A stretch of 64,000 nt of DNA, taken from Acridotheres tristis (Eukaryota > Chordata > Aves > Passeriformes > Sturnidae). The notes beneath the pieces are model-generated. The model ran no database searches. It saw nothing but the letters and a program-made list of their open reading frames with translations, and was not told the origin of the DNA. The position numbers and the translations under genes were made by a program. Positions 52,042-63,000 of this stretch are shown piece after piece. The DNA is taken from assembly GCA_037013685.1 (NCBI GenBank), contig CM072884.1, positions 7,874,001-7,938,000 on the forward strand, given 5' to 3'. Position 1 is the first letter of the stretch. Every line of letters starts with the position of its first letter.

Positions 52042-52211
52042 TTGGTTGTGGTTTGTTTTGGGTTTTTTTTTTTGTTTTTTTTTTTTTTTGTTTGTTTGGT
52101 TTGGTTTTGGTTTTGTTTTTTTTGTTGTTGTTGTTGTTTGGTTTGGTTTTTTCTTTTTTTGTTGTTGTGGGGTTTTTTTGTTGTTTTTGTTTTGGTTTTT
52201 TGTTTGTTTTT
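52042..52211. repeat. 170-nt tract of only G and T (one C)
   Basis: On the plus strand the stretch holds only G and T except for a single C at 52153. It mixes T homopolymers, GTT triplets and GGTTT units. Open frames of 60 to 122 codons crossing it, rich in Phe/Val/Leu on one strand and Lys/Gln/Asn on the other, are artefacts. Confidence 0.92.
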
Positions 52212-52817
52212 CTTGAGTTGTTTTTTTTTTTCTCAAAGGAATCAGTTACCATTTTAACAAATGCTTTGCTTTACTCTAGTCTACATTGTAGCATCTTATT
52301 AAAGACACCATTTTATACGAAAATTTAAGATATTTTTAAATGGACAAATTATCATGTATACTGCTCAGGAACAAAATAGTAATGAAGTTTTTGGATAATT
52401 TTTTCTCTCTTGGTTTTGTGAGTGAGAAGAAATCTACCATGTGTATCCCCCTGTTCATTAGTTTATCATCAGGCTCTAGTACATCAAATTTTGCTCAGAG
52501 ACACTCTGTGCAAGACTTGCAGGGAGTTCAGTCTTTTGTTGCTTGCAGCTGCCTAAGTGTACGTGCTCAAATTGTAATCCATCCACAGCTTTATGTTGGA
52601 GAAATCTCTATTAAGTCATTTAAGCATCCAATATTTTTTGTTACTTAATATTTTCTCAGGTGCTGTTTCCACACCTAAGCCTCAGCAAGCCTTGAAGATT
52701 TGCTTCCGAATCAATCAATGGCAAAACTGAAGCAAAACAAAGAGAAAAAGATAAAAAGACTTTCAAGCTTAGAGCTTCGAGGGACTGCTTTCATTTCTCT
52801 CTTCCCTTTCCATTAAG
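52212..52817. other. Unique non-coding sequence, no gene seen
   Basis: Ordinary AT-rich sequence with an unrecognised 102-codon frame at 52340-52648. It ends in a pyrimidine-rich run that precedes the exon candidate. Confidence 0.6.
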
Positions 52818-52861
52818 GGGATGGACTTGAGGCTTGCTGCAGGAGTGAGGCCAGCCAGCAG
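52818..52861 (+). other. Candidate 44-nt exon between strong splice sites
   Basis: A long pyrimidine-rich run ends in TTTCCATTAAG, a plausible acceptor, and 44 nt later CAG/GTGAGT, a full consensus donor, follows. Two of the three reading frames are open across it. There is no partner exon or recognisable protein, so it could belong to a non-coding transcript or be a chance pair. Confidence 0.2.
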
Positions 52862-53385
52862 GTGAGTGTTGCTCTGTGTATAAAACAATTGCTCTTGTAT
52901 AAAACAATTGCTGTTTGCTGGGGGAGCACAGGCTCTGATCTGGTAGCTCTCAGCAGGTAGAAGTGAGAGATTAAGGGATCCCAGCCCCTGCTCTCACCCA
53001 TCTCTCTTCAACATTCATATTGCTGAAGAGACAGATTCACCTTCTGAATTTAAATTCAGACCTGTATTCTGAAACCAGACCCTCCCAGACATTCACATAT
53101 TGATCAGTGGTCACACCACTCAGCTTTAGGGGCCACAGCTCCTTAATCTCCATGGTTTTCCTTAATTTCTGTCATTCAAATCTTTATTCCATACAAAAGA
53201 GAGGGGGAACATACTTGTCCTTTTTCTCATATTTTCCTCATCTTGCCAAAAATTGTGGGGAAAAGAGTGTTTCAATAATATTTTTATACATCCTAATATT
53301 TTAAATTTTTTTTTGCTATCATAGTTTTAATTTTATTATGTTTTTAATATACTTATAATTATATTTTATTATGATATAGCATTGT
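52862..53385. other. Unique sequence with a 19-bp tandem duplication
   Basis: TGTATAAAACAATTGCTCT at 52877-52895 is repeated with one change directly after it (52896-52914). Otherwise unremarkable; AT content rises toward the pentamer array. Confidence 0.7.
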
Positions 53386-53501
53386 ATTATATATTATATT
53401 ATATTATATTATATTATATTATATTATATTATATTATATTATATTATATTATATTATATTATATTATATTATATTATATTATATTATATTATATTATATT
53501 A
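53386..53501. repeat. (ATATT)n microsatellite, 22 perfect copies
   Basis: Perfect pentamers from 53391 to 53500, with imperfect edges. The array sits inside a wider A/T-only region (about 53280-53560), giving a long easily unwound segment. Confidence 0.97.
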
Positions 53502-53581
53502 ATTCTATTATAATAATATTTTAATTACTTTATACAAACTTTAGTCTTATGAAAAAAGTTTGTTTTACAATACTTTTAATT

Positions 53582-53598
53582 TCTTTTTTTTTTTTTTC
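53582..53598. repeat. Poly-T tract
   Basis: Run of T at the right edge of the AT-rich region around the pentamer array. Confidence 0.75.
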
Positions 53599-53810
53599 AC
53601 AAACAAAGCTTTTGTAGGATTTTAGAGGTAGATTAGCAGCTTTTCTAAGAAGAGCTGAACGTTCCTGCATCCTGGTCAATGCCATTCACATTAATCAAAG
53701 CTGTATTCAATAATGGGGGAAATAGAAACACTAAAATTGGTATCACACTCCCAAGCTGAGGCAATCACGACATCAAACAGGCAGCTGAGAGTCAGGATTT
53801 TGAAGGCTGT

Positions 53811-54445
53811 ATGCTGCCAATACTTAAACAATTACAGTTGCCATCACAAGTAAATAGCGTTATTCAATTTCATCTTAATGCTTGTTTTGCAATTTCTTAT
53901 GCTGTAATTCCCATGAAGCGGTCACAGATCATAAAATTAATAGGTGGGGAGGAAAATGTTGTGGATTTTCTAATAGGACTGGCTATCAAACTAATTATGA
54001 GTCGTTAGACAAGCTCTCTCAAGGCTTGTGCACAACATGCTAAACTGTAATCAGGGGTAATAAAGTTCAGAAGCATTTCTATCAAAAAAGATGGTCTTCA
54101 AAATAGAGATGTGGGAGATTCTATTGAATGCTTTAAATTAGATATAGATTAGTCACAAATCACTGGGAGGGCTTAACAAGAAATCAAAATCAACACCTTG
54201 AGTATGGAAGCTGCTTGTCAATATGCAGCTCGCTAATGTGTGGCATGATCAACATTTCAATATATTCCACCCCACTCATCCAACGATGCTTTAGAAGAGC
54301 TGATGCAATATGATGACTCTCTAATGCAGCACTGAAACATCATTAAATACTCCAGCAAACATTACGGTACTAGAATTATTTTTTTAATCACTTCTGTCAC
54401 TCTGGACTACTACCAGTTAAAATATTTGCAGTAGGACTGTTTACA
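53811..54445. promoter_or_regulatory. Candidate conserved regulatory element
   Basis: About 630 bp without any repeat or simple tract. It has many homeodomain-type words, including CTAATTATGA (53991-54000), GTAATAAAG (about 54058) and several ATTA cores. A forkhead-type TGTTTAC lies at 54438-54444, and several CpG sites survive in otherwise CpG-poor DNA. This texture is typical of vertebrate developmental enhancers in gene deserts. The call is inference; only alignment to other birds would test it. Confidence 0.22.
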
Positions 54446-57400
54446 TTTTCTCCTGTCAGAGAAAAACAAATCACAAAAGTTGTCTGATCTAAGGCTTATT
54501 TTAATCACCCTGAGATTTCCAATTCTCTTGAGAGAACTTTGGATGAAATGGCTCCTGCAGCTAAATATGTATTGTCATTTAGACGGCATCATCACTCAAA
54601 ATAAATTTTCCCCTCAGTTGACTTTAGCCAACTTTCCTATATTTCTTTTGCTCTCCAGCTGGGTGATAAAATCATTTAGACTTTCTAAAGATGGAATAAT
54701 TACCTCCATTTCTTTAAGTTTGCAGGACAAGTTTCATTTGTAGTAGAGTCTTTCTCTGATGGGTTGAACTTATATGGCATCTTACATCTTATTCTGTAGT
54801 TTTTGTTTGTTTTTTTTTTTCTTCATTTGGAGTGAAAAATAGAAAAAAAATCACATCTTATGAAACCTGAATCTCCAATGCCAGATTTTTATGTCTTCCT
54901 GCCTTCAAAAGGAGCAAGCAATATAGGCTGTGTTTCAGCAAAGCATTTGAATACATATTTTACACAAAATAGCCAAAAGGAACCATTTAATATTGATGGA
55001 GTTAAGGTGAGTTTGTTGACAAAAGCTTTGCCTTATGTCATCCTGGGTCCTCCACCTTCTCCTTCCATGTAACAGATCTTCCAGAAAGTTTTCCAGCAGC
55101 AGGTGCAGCCCTGACTGAGCCCAGCTTCACAAAAAGAGCAAGAGTGCTCAGCAGGTGGGTCACTGCTGCATCAATCACATTTGATTACATAACATCCCAC
55201 ACAGTTTTCTCAGAGCTAATGTCCACTTTTTCCTTGAACACTCACCTAAACTCTTGTGGACTGCACCCTCTACAGGATAGAGTACACAGCATGTCAGAGG
55301 GAAGGGGGGAAAAAGAGGAAATCTCATATGGATATTAGAGATTATTTTCTGCCACTGAATATCTAATTGCTGACTTAGGCAGTTAATTTTCAATGATGTA
55401 TTTCTTAAAGAATAAGGTAGGTTAGTTCCACTGGAACAGAAAATGTCAGATTGCTGAATGAATGGATTTGAGCTTTATGCTGTGCAATAAGCAGGAGTCA
55501 GGCTGGCTGGGTGCTGAAGCAAAAATGAAAGCTCTTCCTTGGTATGTAATCAGGGTGCTGTCAATATATCACTAATGCAAACTGCAAAATGCTTATTAAA
55601 CTTTTGCCTTACATAGAAAGCAAGTGACAAGTGTATTTCAAAAAGGCTCGCTGTCTTTTGCTCTTATTCTGACAGTTTTTAAGTGCTTCATGATTGACAG
55701 ATTTCTGTAAGTATAAAGTTGTGTATCAAAGGGAAATAGCAAGTAAAAGTAGAATTTAAAAGTGAATAAAACGTTCTTAACTGCCATTCGGTTAGGGAAC
55801 AGAGTAACACAACCCTTTATCTGAATTTTTAGACCTTTCTTATGCAAAGTATTTGTAATCAATAAAAGCAGGCTTGATTTAGAGATGCACACATATGTCA
55901 CAAATGTGACATAGACCTATATTAATTCTACTAAAGAATTAATTTATTATTAGCACTTTGTCTTACACTTCAGAGCAGTCTTTTCCTCTCTGTCTTTTTA
56001 TTTTCCAGTGTTATTATTAAGAACAAGGTAAATAGGAACAAATTGCCTTTCTTCTACTCACCACCAAATATTTCTCCCTGAGTTTAGCTTCTGGCTAACT
56101 TTGCTTGTGCAAGGAATGAAAAACTCTCTTATAACTTGCCCTTTCCAAGATGACGAGCAAACTATCCAAAACATAATTCAAGAACTGCATCATTTTTGGC
56201 AAATACTTTTCTTTTAAGTGGGATGATTAGATGACTATCGCAGCTTGCAGTGTTCATCAAGCCTGTTAACAAATTAGTGGAAGAGGAACAGTAATTTTCC
56301 CTCACTGACAGTGACATTTTGAGGAACAGTTATTTACGAGCCCTTCATCCACATGAAAAACAGAACTGCTGCGTAAACGTAGTTTCTATTAAATGGGTGG
56401 AAGCACTTTCCTAAACTAATATTTTTGTAAGGTTTTGTTTTCATTCCCTTATCCCACAGTCTCTGAGGGGAAGTTTAGATTTTGTCTCACGAGTCAATTA
56501 GAGCAAAATGCTCTGGGCTATATTCCTTTCCATAAGATCTTCTCCATAAATGAAGTGTCAAATATTCAACTTCATCTTTACGATTCACTTTACCTGACTG
56601 AAATATATAAGTAGGAGAGCAACAAAGAGGAAAATAACTTTTATGAAAGGCATCCTTCTGTAGAGTAATGGATAAATGGAGTGGGACATTTTTTTTTTTT
56701 CCTAAGACAGTTCCAATAAAGTTGGATGATTTACAGCAGGGATGAATTTGGTTCACTGTCTTCCATGCACTGATGAATTCTTTCATTGAGAGCTCCTCTT
56801 AGTGACTGTAGCCAGTCTCATGGCAGTGAATTGAATCTATGATAAACTTACTGTAGAATATAGTTGAAATGAAGCATTATACCTCTCCATACTAGTCTGT
56901 TATTATGGAGGTGCTTATCTGAAATCATCATGATGAGGCAGAGAGTTTTAAAAAAAACCAATCTCATCTTTGGATGAGGAGAAGAAATCAATGAGGTAGT
57001 GCTTTTCATTTCTATTTCCATTAAGAGGCATCTGACCTTACTTGCCAAGGCTTTAAAGGGAGATGCTTAAAAAGGAAAATATTCACTATATAATGTGGAA
57101 ATATGGTATTGCATAATGGTATCAGTTTTCTATAATTAAAAAATGGCAATGGCATTTCATTCTGAGAACATACCTGCAACTTATTTAGCAATCTTTTCTT
57201 GTGGAAAAATCAAAAAAATCTCCCAATGACATATTTTTAAGTGTACCATTGATCACTGAAATTTACATAGGAACAAAGCTATAGCAATCACATCCTAATC
57301 ACATCCTGTCTTTATCCTCCTATCCAGTTCAGCTTTGGAATTTTATTTTGCTTTATTTTGGTTTAAAGATCTCTCTGTTCTTCATCTTTTGTTAATCTTA

Positions 57401-57564
57401 CCACGTTTCCTTAGGAGTTGGGATTTTCCCTCTCAATGTTATAGTCTGTCACAGTGTCCTGACAAAGTGTCACTGTGATGAACAGCTTTGTAAGCAAGTA
57501 AGGAGTGGGATAGCAGGGAAATACAATGTGTCTGTAGTAATTGATATTGTATTCATAAGAGACC
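54446..57564. other. Unique non-coding sequence, no gene seen
   Basis: AT-rich. The exon-like frame at 54860-55006 is listed separately. Other frames (up to 99 codons) are not recognised. T runs near 54809-54821 and 56690-56700. Confidence 0.65.
54860..55006 (+). other. Candidate 49-codon first coding exon, weak
   Basis: An ATG at 54860 opens a frame of exactly 49 codons that ends in AAG/GTGAGT, a consensus donor in phase 0. A T-rich tract and an AG lie about 40 nt upstream and could serve as an acceptor. The start context is poor (C at -3) and the peptide is not recognised. It may be chance. Confidence 0.15.
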
Positions 57565-57584
57565 TCAAATATTTAAATATTTGA
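57565..57584. repeat. Perfect 20-bp palindrome
   Basis: TCAAATATTTAAATATTTGA is its own reverse complement. It is AT-rich, so cruciform formation would be easy, but palindromes of this kind also arise by chance in such DNA. Confidence 0.9.
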
Positions 57585-57607
57585 AGACATTACTAATGAA
57601 CTAACTA

Positions 57608-57629
57608 GTGTGTGTGTGTGTGCGCACGC
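57608..57629. repeat. (TG)n-GCGCACGC alternating purine-pyrimidine tract
   Basis: About seven GT dinucleotides run directly into GCGCACGC, giving about 22 bp of strictly alternating purine and pyrimidine, the sequence class most prone to form Z-DNA. Confidence 0.8.
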
Positions 57630-58818
57630 CTATATGTTTAGCAACATACAATATGAAAAGAATCCAAACATTCAAAAGATTATTTGACGTTTCAGAGGAA
57701 TTATTCAGTGGAGGGGATGAAAAATAAGGGAGCAATATTCCCACCACTATTATCCATAAAATCCTGATCAAGAGGGGAAAAACCCCAAACCATCACAACA
57801 CCATCTGCAGGAGAGTGCCTAGAAGGTTTTGACTCTCTTTAGTGAGTATAGAAAGCCTGAGGAAAACTGGACAGCTATTTCGTTTACATTTAAGCATTCC
57901 TTCTGAAATGACAAAAATTCAAAGTAGATTCATAATATAAATGAGCATAATATAGAAGCAAACAATAAAGCATTATTTGTGCATACAAACTATTCTGAAA
58001 AAAAATCAATTGTCAAAAAGTAAAGTTAGTTACAACCATAGTGGCTCTATCTTCACTGTAACAATTACTTGGCACTCAGCTTCATGCCTAAACCATATGA
58101 ATATCTGTGCGTTTGTGTATGCATAACTACGTATGTGAATTTGTTGAGGCAGAAGATTTGATGTAACTGCAAAACCATATTGTAACTTTCTTCAGGTGTT
58201 CCAGGCAGTCAGCTTTCATGATCCTGTCACACAATTTCAGGTGCAAAATTCATACCTCCTGTGATATTTAGATTATAAAAATGGGCTGTGGAGGTCCAGG
58301 ATGCCCTCACACATTCTTTTCAACAAAGCAGGACAGGAACGCCCCAAGCAGCTCTCAGATAAAAATATCATCCAAGGGGTGCATAGATCATTTGTATAAT
58401 CTAGGATGGCTGAATAATGGAGGATGTTACCCCTCTAAGGAGCAGTATTCTTATTCCAGAATTTTCTCATGTGTGAAGTGAGGGTCATGTGTGTCAATTC
58501 TTCATTTAGCAGCTCAAGTAGCTGAGCATTTGCCTGCACTCATTTTTTCCCATACTCATTTAACACTTTAAACCATAAGAAAATGTAAACCTCTTTCATA
58601 TTGCCTAGCATCTTCCTAAAACTTGGCCCAGTTAAAAGCCAAGCTCTTTCTAGAATAATCACCATTACTCACACATTTTTTACTTTTGCCATATCTGTCA
58701 CAACAAAATGGAAAGAATGTCCAGACCTTCCCAGATACTCTTTAGCATGGCAGAGGTAAGGGAAATGATAAGACGGCTGTGATTTTTTTTCTTCCTTTCC
58801 TTTCTCCCCATACTAAAG
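57630..58818. other. Unique non-coding sequence, no gene seen
   Basis: AT-rich with one 66-codon unrecognised frame. It ends in a strong pyrimidine tract at about 58783-58810. Confidence 0.65.
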
Positions 58819-58958
58819 TTTGGTCATTGATGTTTCACATCATTGTAACATTTTACTGTTTTATAAGAAATAGATTTAAACCAATGGTTGTCAAATTACA
58901 CTCACTGCCAAGTAATCTGCAGTTGATTTGTCTAGATTGTGGCTCCTACAAGAACCAG
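58819..58958 (+). other. Candidate 140-nt exon, weak
   Basis: A pyrimidine-rich run ending TACTAAAG precedes 140 nt that are open in one frame and end in CAG/GTAAGG, a good donor. The reading lies inside a 148-codon frame that continues past the donor. It contains a CLDC segment but no domain I recognise. The acceptor AAG is less favoured than CAG. Confidence 0.15.
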
Positions 58959-60051
58959 GTAAGGTCTAATAAAGCCAAGGCTAAGGTAAAGCAAACTAGT
59001 CCTGCTGAAGCTCTGCTTGAAGAATTTGGCATAAGTTGTGTCTCTTCTACAGTGGAGTCCTTTACAATACATATTTTGCAAAATCCCTTTCCTGCAAGCT
59101 CAGATGGTCTGTCCAGACAACTTTTCACAGTTTCATCAAGCCAGCACACATTAATTCTCCATCCAACATTTGGCAAAGTGCTTTTGGTCATTTTTATGCC
59201 AATGTTACTATTCCACAGCCATTAAATGTTTTGATTAATAACGAGAGAGGAAAGAAGCCTACCAACAAGCCTACCAGCACCACCACTGAATGAAAAGTCC
59301 AACATTGTGCCATGCATACATTTTCAATAGTGAATGACATAATAAGTCTAAGATAACACCATATAGATGCAGCCCTAATGTGATGCTCACAAAGGTTACT
59401 GTAGGGACTCCCAACAGATTTGAACAGATCACGATTATGAGACATTGTTGGGAACCCTCAAAGGGAAATAAAATAACTCTTCCTCACTACCCATGACTAA
59501 AGGATGCTAAAAGGCCACTAAGGAAAACAGCTGCTTGTGTAAATTCACCAAAAATGGCAGCACAAGATGAGGTTATCTGAACTGTGTGCATTTCACACAG
59601 GTTTGCTCAGCAGCAGATCTGTTCTCAGGACGTTAAGTGTCAAACACAATGTGCTGTGGGTTATTTCTCAATGTCGAAACAGAATTTCAGAGATATCACT
59701 ATCATTATATCTGGATTTAGAGCTCAGGTTGTTCTAGTACGATTTAAGAATATCAGTTTTAACCATTCACCTCCTTCTACAGGTCAGTAAAGAAAAAAAG
59801 ACAAGTTTCACATGGAAAAAAACTAACTGAAGGTCTTTAAAACAGATAATTTTCTGTGTTTTCAGCTTTTGAACCAAAGCAGATTGTAAGCCTATTTTGT
59901 AAAAAAATACTCCAAAATCCTTTCCCTGTTATCAGCTACAATAATTTAGAATACTTTCCTTTTTTTGCCTACATGAAAGTTTGTACTTACAAAAAAAAAA
60001 AATTATTGTAAGCCTAGAAGCCTGACGATAGTGTATCTGAAAGCAGATGGA
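58959..60051. other. Unique non-coding sequence, no gene seen
   Basis: Overlapping frames on both strands (81 to 85 codons) around 58950-59450 are not recognised. An A run lies near 59991-60001. Confidence 0.65.
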
Positions 60052-60086
60052 TTTTTTTTCTTCTTTTTTTAAGAAAAAAAAAAATT
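60052..60086. repeat. T-tract/A-tract inverted repeat
   Basis: T8-CTT (60052-60062) pairs perfectly with AAG-A8 (60071-60081) around an 8-nt loop. It is a simple low-complexity hairpin. Nothing suggests a transcript terminator. Confidence 0.7.
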
Positions 60087-63000
60087 AGGGAGCAGAAAAG
60101 CAACACAATACAATTTATTTTTGTACTACATAAACAAAATGTTCCTCACTGGTTCTTGTACCCTTTTAAAACCATGGAAAAGGTGGTCTTGTTAATAATG
60201 TTAATGAGCCCCCCCAAAAATCACAGCTAATTCAAATTCAAATTCTAATAGAATAGACCCCTCACTATAGAAAAATCTGGTTTCTGTATCTAAGAAAAAT
60301 AATGCTCATCATTTAAAAAGTTGGTGATATTTCTAAATTTCATTAACCTTGCAATATGAGTATCCATTTATTTTCAGTCTGTATTAGAGGAAGAGCATAG
60401 ATTTTGCAAAGTGAAGATGAAGGATAATATTGAAAAATAATTTTTATTAATACATTAAATTAAGATAATGGATAAAAAAATTTCAGTACCTTTGACATAA
60501 CTTAAAAAAATAATCAAAAGAGTTTTTCATCAACAGCAACAACAAAAAAAGACAAATGAGCAGACAAATGGAATTTAAATGACTCCTCACTCTCAAATAC
60601 CAGCCTTTCTACTCTTTGACAAAAGCTTAGACTAAAAGAAAGAAATGGGACTAAGAGTCTATTGATTTGAATTACTTTGGAGCAGGGGAGAAAAAGAGAT
60701 TCCATTCACGAAATTCCCATTCCCAGTAATCTCTTGTCCTCTTTAATGATGAACTCCAGCTTCAGCTTTGGGGAGCAAAGCATTAATGAAGAAGGAAATG
60801 AGGCCATCTCTGAGACAAATAAGGCTCAAATCATTTAGGCCCAAAATATTAAAGAATTAAATGGCACAAGGAAACAAACAGACAACCAGAGAAAATTTTG
60901 CAACTCTGCCATTATAAACTCTGAAAATACACTGGTAAAGTGTAGTAGTTGTTCAAAATACATTTTATTTCCAGACATGATCCTCGATCCATAAAAGAGG
61001 GAGGAGGATTTGGGGTATTCATAGTATTACCTAAAATGTAAGTGTCAGAAAGAAAAACTCACACTCTACCAACAAACTGTTGGAGCTCTTTCTACCAAAA
61101 TAATAATTAAAAATTGCATCTTCTATCTCTATAAACCAAGCTAGTCAGTACAGTTGCACAATTAGCAAAATATGAAGGTTTATCCCAGCAATTTCAAACT
61201 GCTAGATCAAAAGGAAAATTAAGACTACATTGTCAAAATTCATGTAGTTTGTACACTGAAATATTTGAGTTCTTCTCCAGTCCCCTCTATGTCCCCATTT
61301 CTGCAGAGCTGTATTCTAATCTTATACTATTATTGATCATATTAGGGGCTTTTTTCCCTTAGACAGTTTTAAAATAAACACATCTTGGTGGCTGAGATGC
61401 TAAATTAGGAAATTGGTGCAGGAGACTCTTAGCCCCTCTCCAATTATATCTCGTGAAACAGACTCTCTGGAGATTTTCAATAAAATGTTCTTTCATTATC
61501 ACTCAAATTACATCTTCACGTTTATTGACAATAATCCTGAAGAGAGTGAGTTTCTGCTGTAAATCAGCTTTCATCATCAGAAACAAAGATTTCAGGAAAA
61601 CAGGCATTAAAAATGTCCTGCAGAAAGTGTAGGATTCTATTCCTACAGAATGCTATTGGGGAAGTGACTGTTCTATTGCACACTATAACTGTTAGAATAT
61701 TGGGAAAAAAAGAGCTTCATTTACCACAAAACATCATTCACAAACTGAAATTATAAGGTTGTAGATTTAATGATGGGTTATTAGCTAAGCATCGATTTTG
61801 AAATTCATTTAGGGAATAAAAACAAGCAAACAAAAAAAAAAAAACCTGATGTGAGAGATTTCAGCAGGTATTTCTAGTGTTTGCTGTGATGGATGAGTAT
61901 TCCTGAATTTGCATTGCTTCAGTGATTAGATCCTGTTAAATCCGAGCTCTTGGGAAAAGATACATAGAGACACATTCATTTTAGTTCATTTTGTACAGTG
62001 AACGTCTGATTTTCACCCCCTACTTCCAAACTCAGAATACTTTTAGAATGTGGTTGACAAGCTTCTACAATCTGTACAGCTTCACCCAAACTTAGAGTAA
62101 TTCGAATTTGTGAAGTTAAAAATTCACAACTCAGTTGAAATTTAGGGGATTTTTAGCTGTCCCTTGGCATTTAAATAAAAAAGTTTAGCATGAGTGACTT
62201 ATTTTCCTCTCAACAGTATATAAAGAATAATGAGAAATCTTCTACGATTTTACTTGAGTGATTTTTATACTATTAATGAAGATTTACAAGTTCAGAATTT
62301 GCAGTCAGCAAAAGTCTTGGATTATGTTTTGAGCTCTTTTCCTTTTGTAAAAATGAGCTGGATGCGTGCTAGAAGACCAGGAAAAAAACTAAGAGGCAAC
62401 AAAATCCATTTAATTAATAATTTAAATAATCATCAATAAATTTAATAATTTGAGCTTTCAGGACAGTCGCACTTGGCTATACTGCTCAAGTCCAGAATTC
62501 CAGAGTCCTGAGACTGGAAAAAGAAGATTAGAAAGTTGCAACCCCTTTTTATCCTCAGGCCTAGTATTAAGCAGACAATAGCTGTGAACAGGCTGCCTGT
62601 CATTTATGTTAGTTCACAAAGCACACATGTGTCCTAGTCTTTTTATAATGTCTTAAGGTTTACCAGCACTCAACTTGCTGGAATATTTAAAAAATATACA
62701 CAAGTGTAATAAAGATGCCCCTCCCTTTTCTCTTAGCTAGATTTTCTCTAAACATATTTTATGCTATTTTCAGCCCGATTTACAGTGAGTTTCTCTCTCT
62801 TTTACTCTTTCCACTCACAGTGGTACATGAATCCCTAAATTTAAAGGAGAAAGAGAAGAAAAACGGGAGAATTTATGTTAACAGGGAGGTAGATGTTCAC
62901 TTACTGTTATGAAAATTATCACCACGGTTTGGCCAGGCTCTCAAATTCCAGCCCCCCACTCTGCTAGGAAAAAAACTGTAGAGGAACCCACCTGGACTGG

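Noticed and set aside
51884..52328. Phe/Val-rich and Lys/Gln-rich frames of up to 122 codons
   Set aside because: Translations of the G/T-only tract on its two strands.
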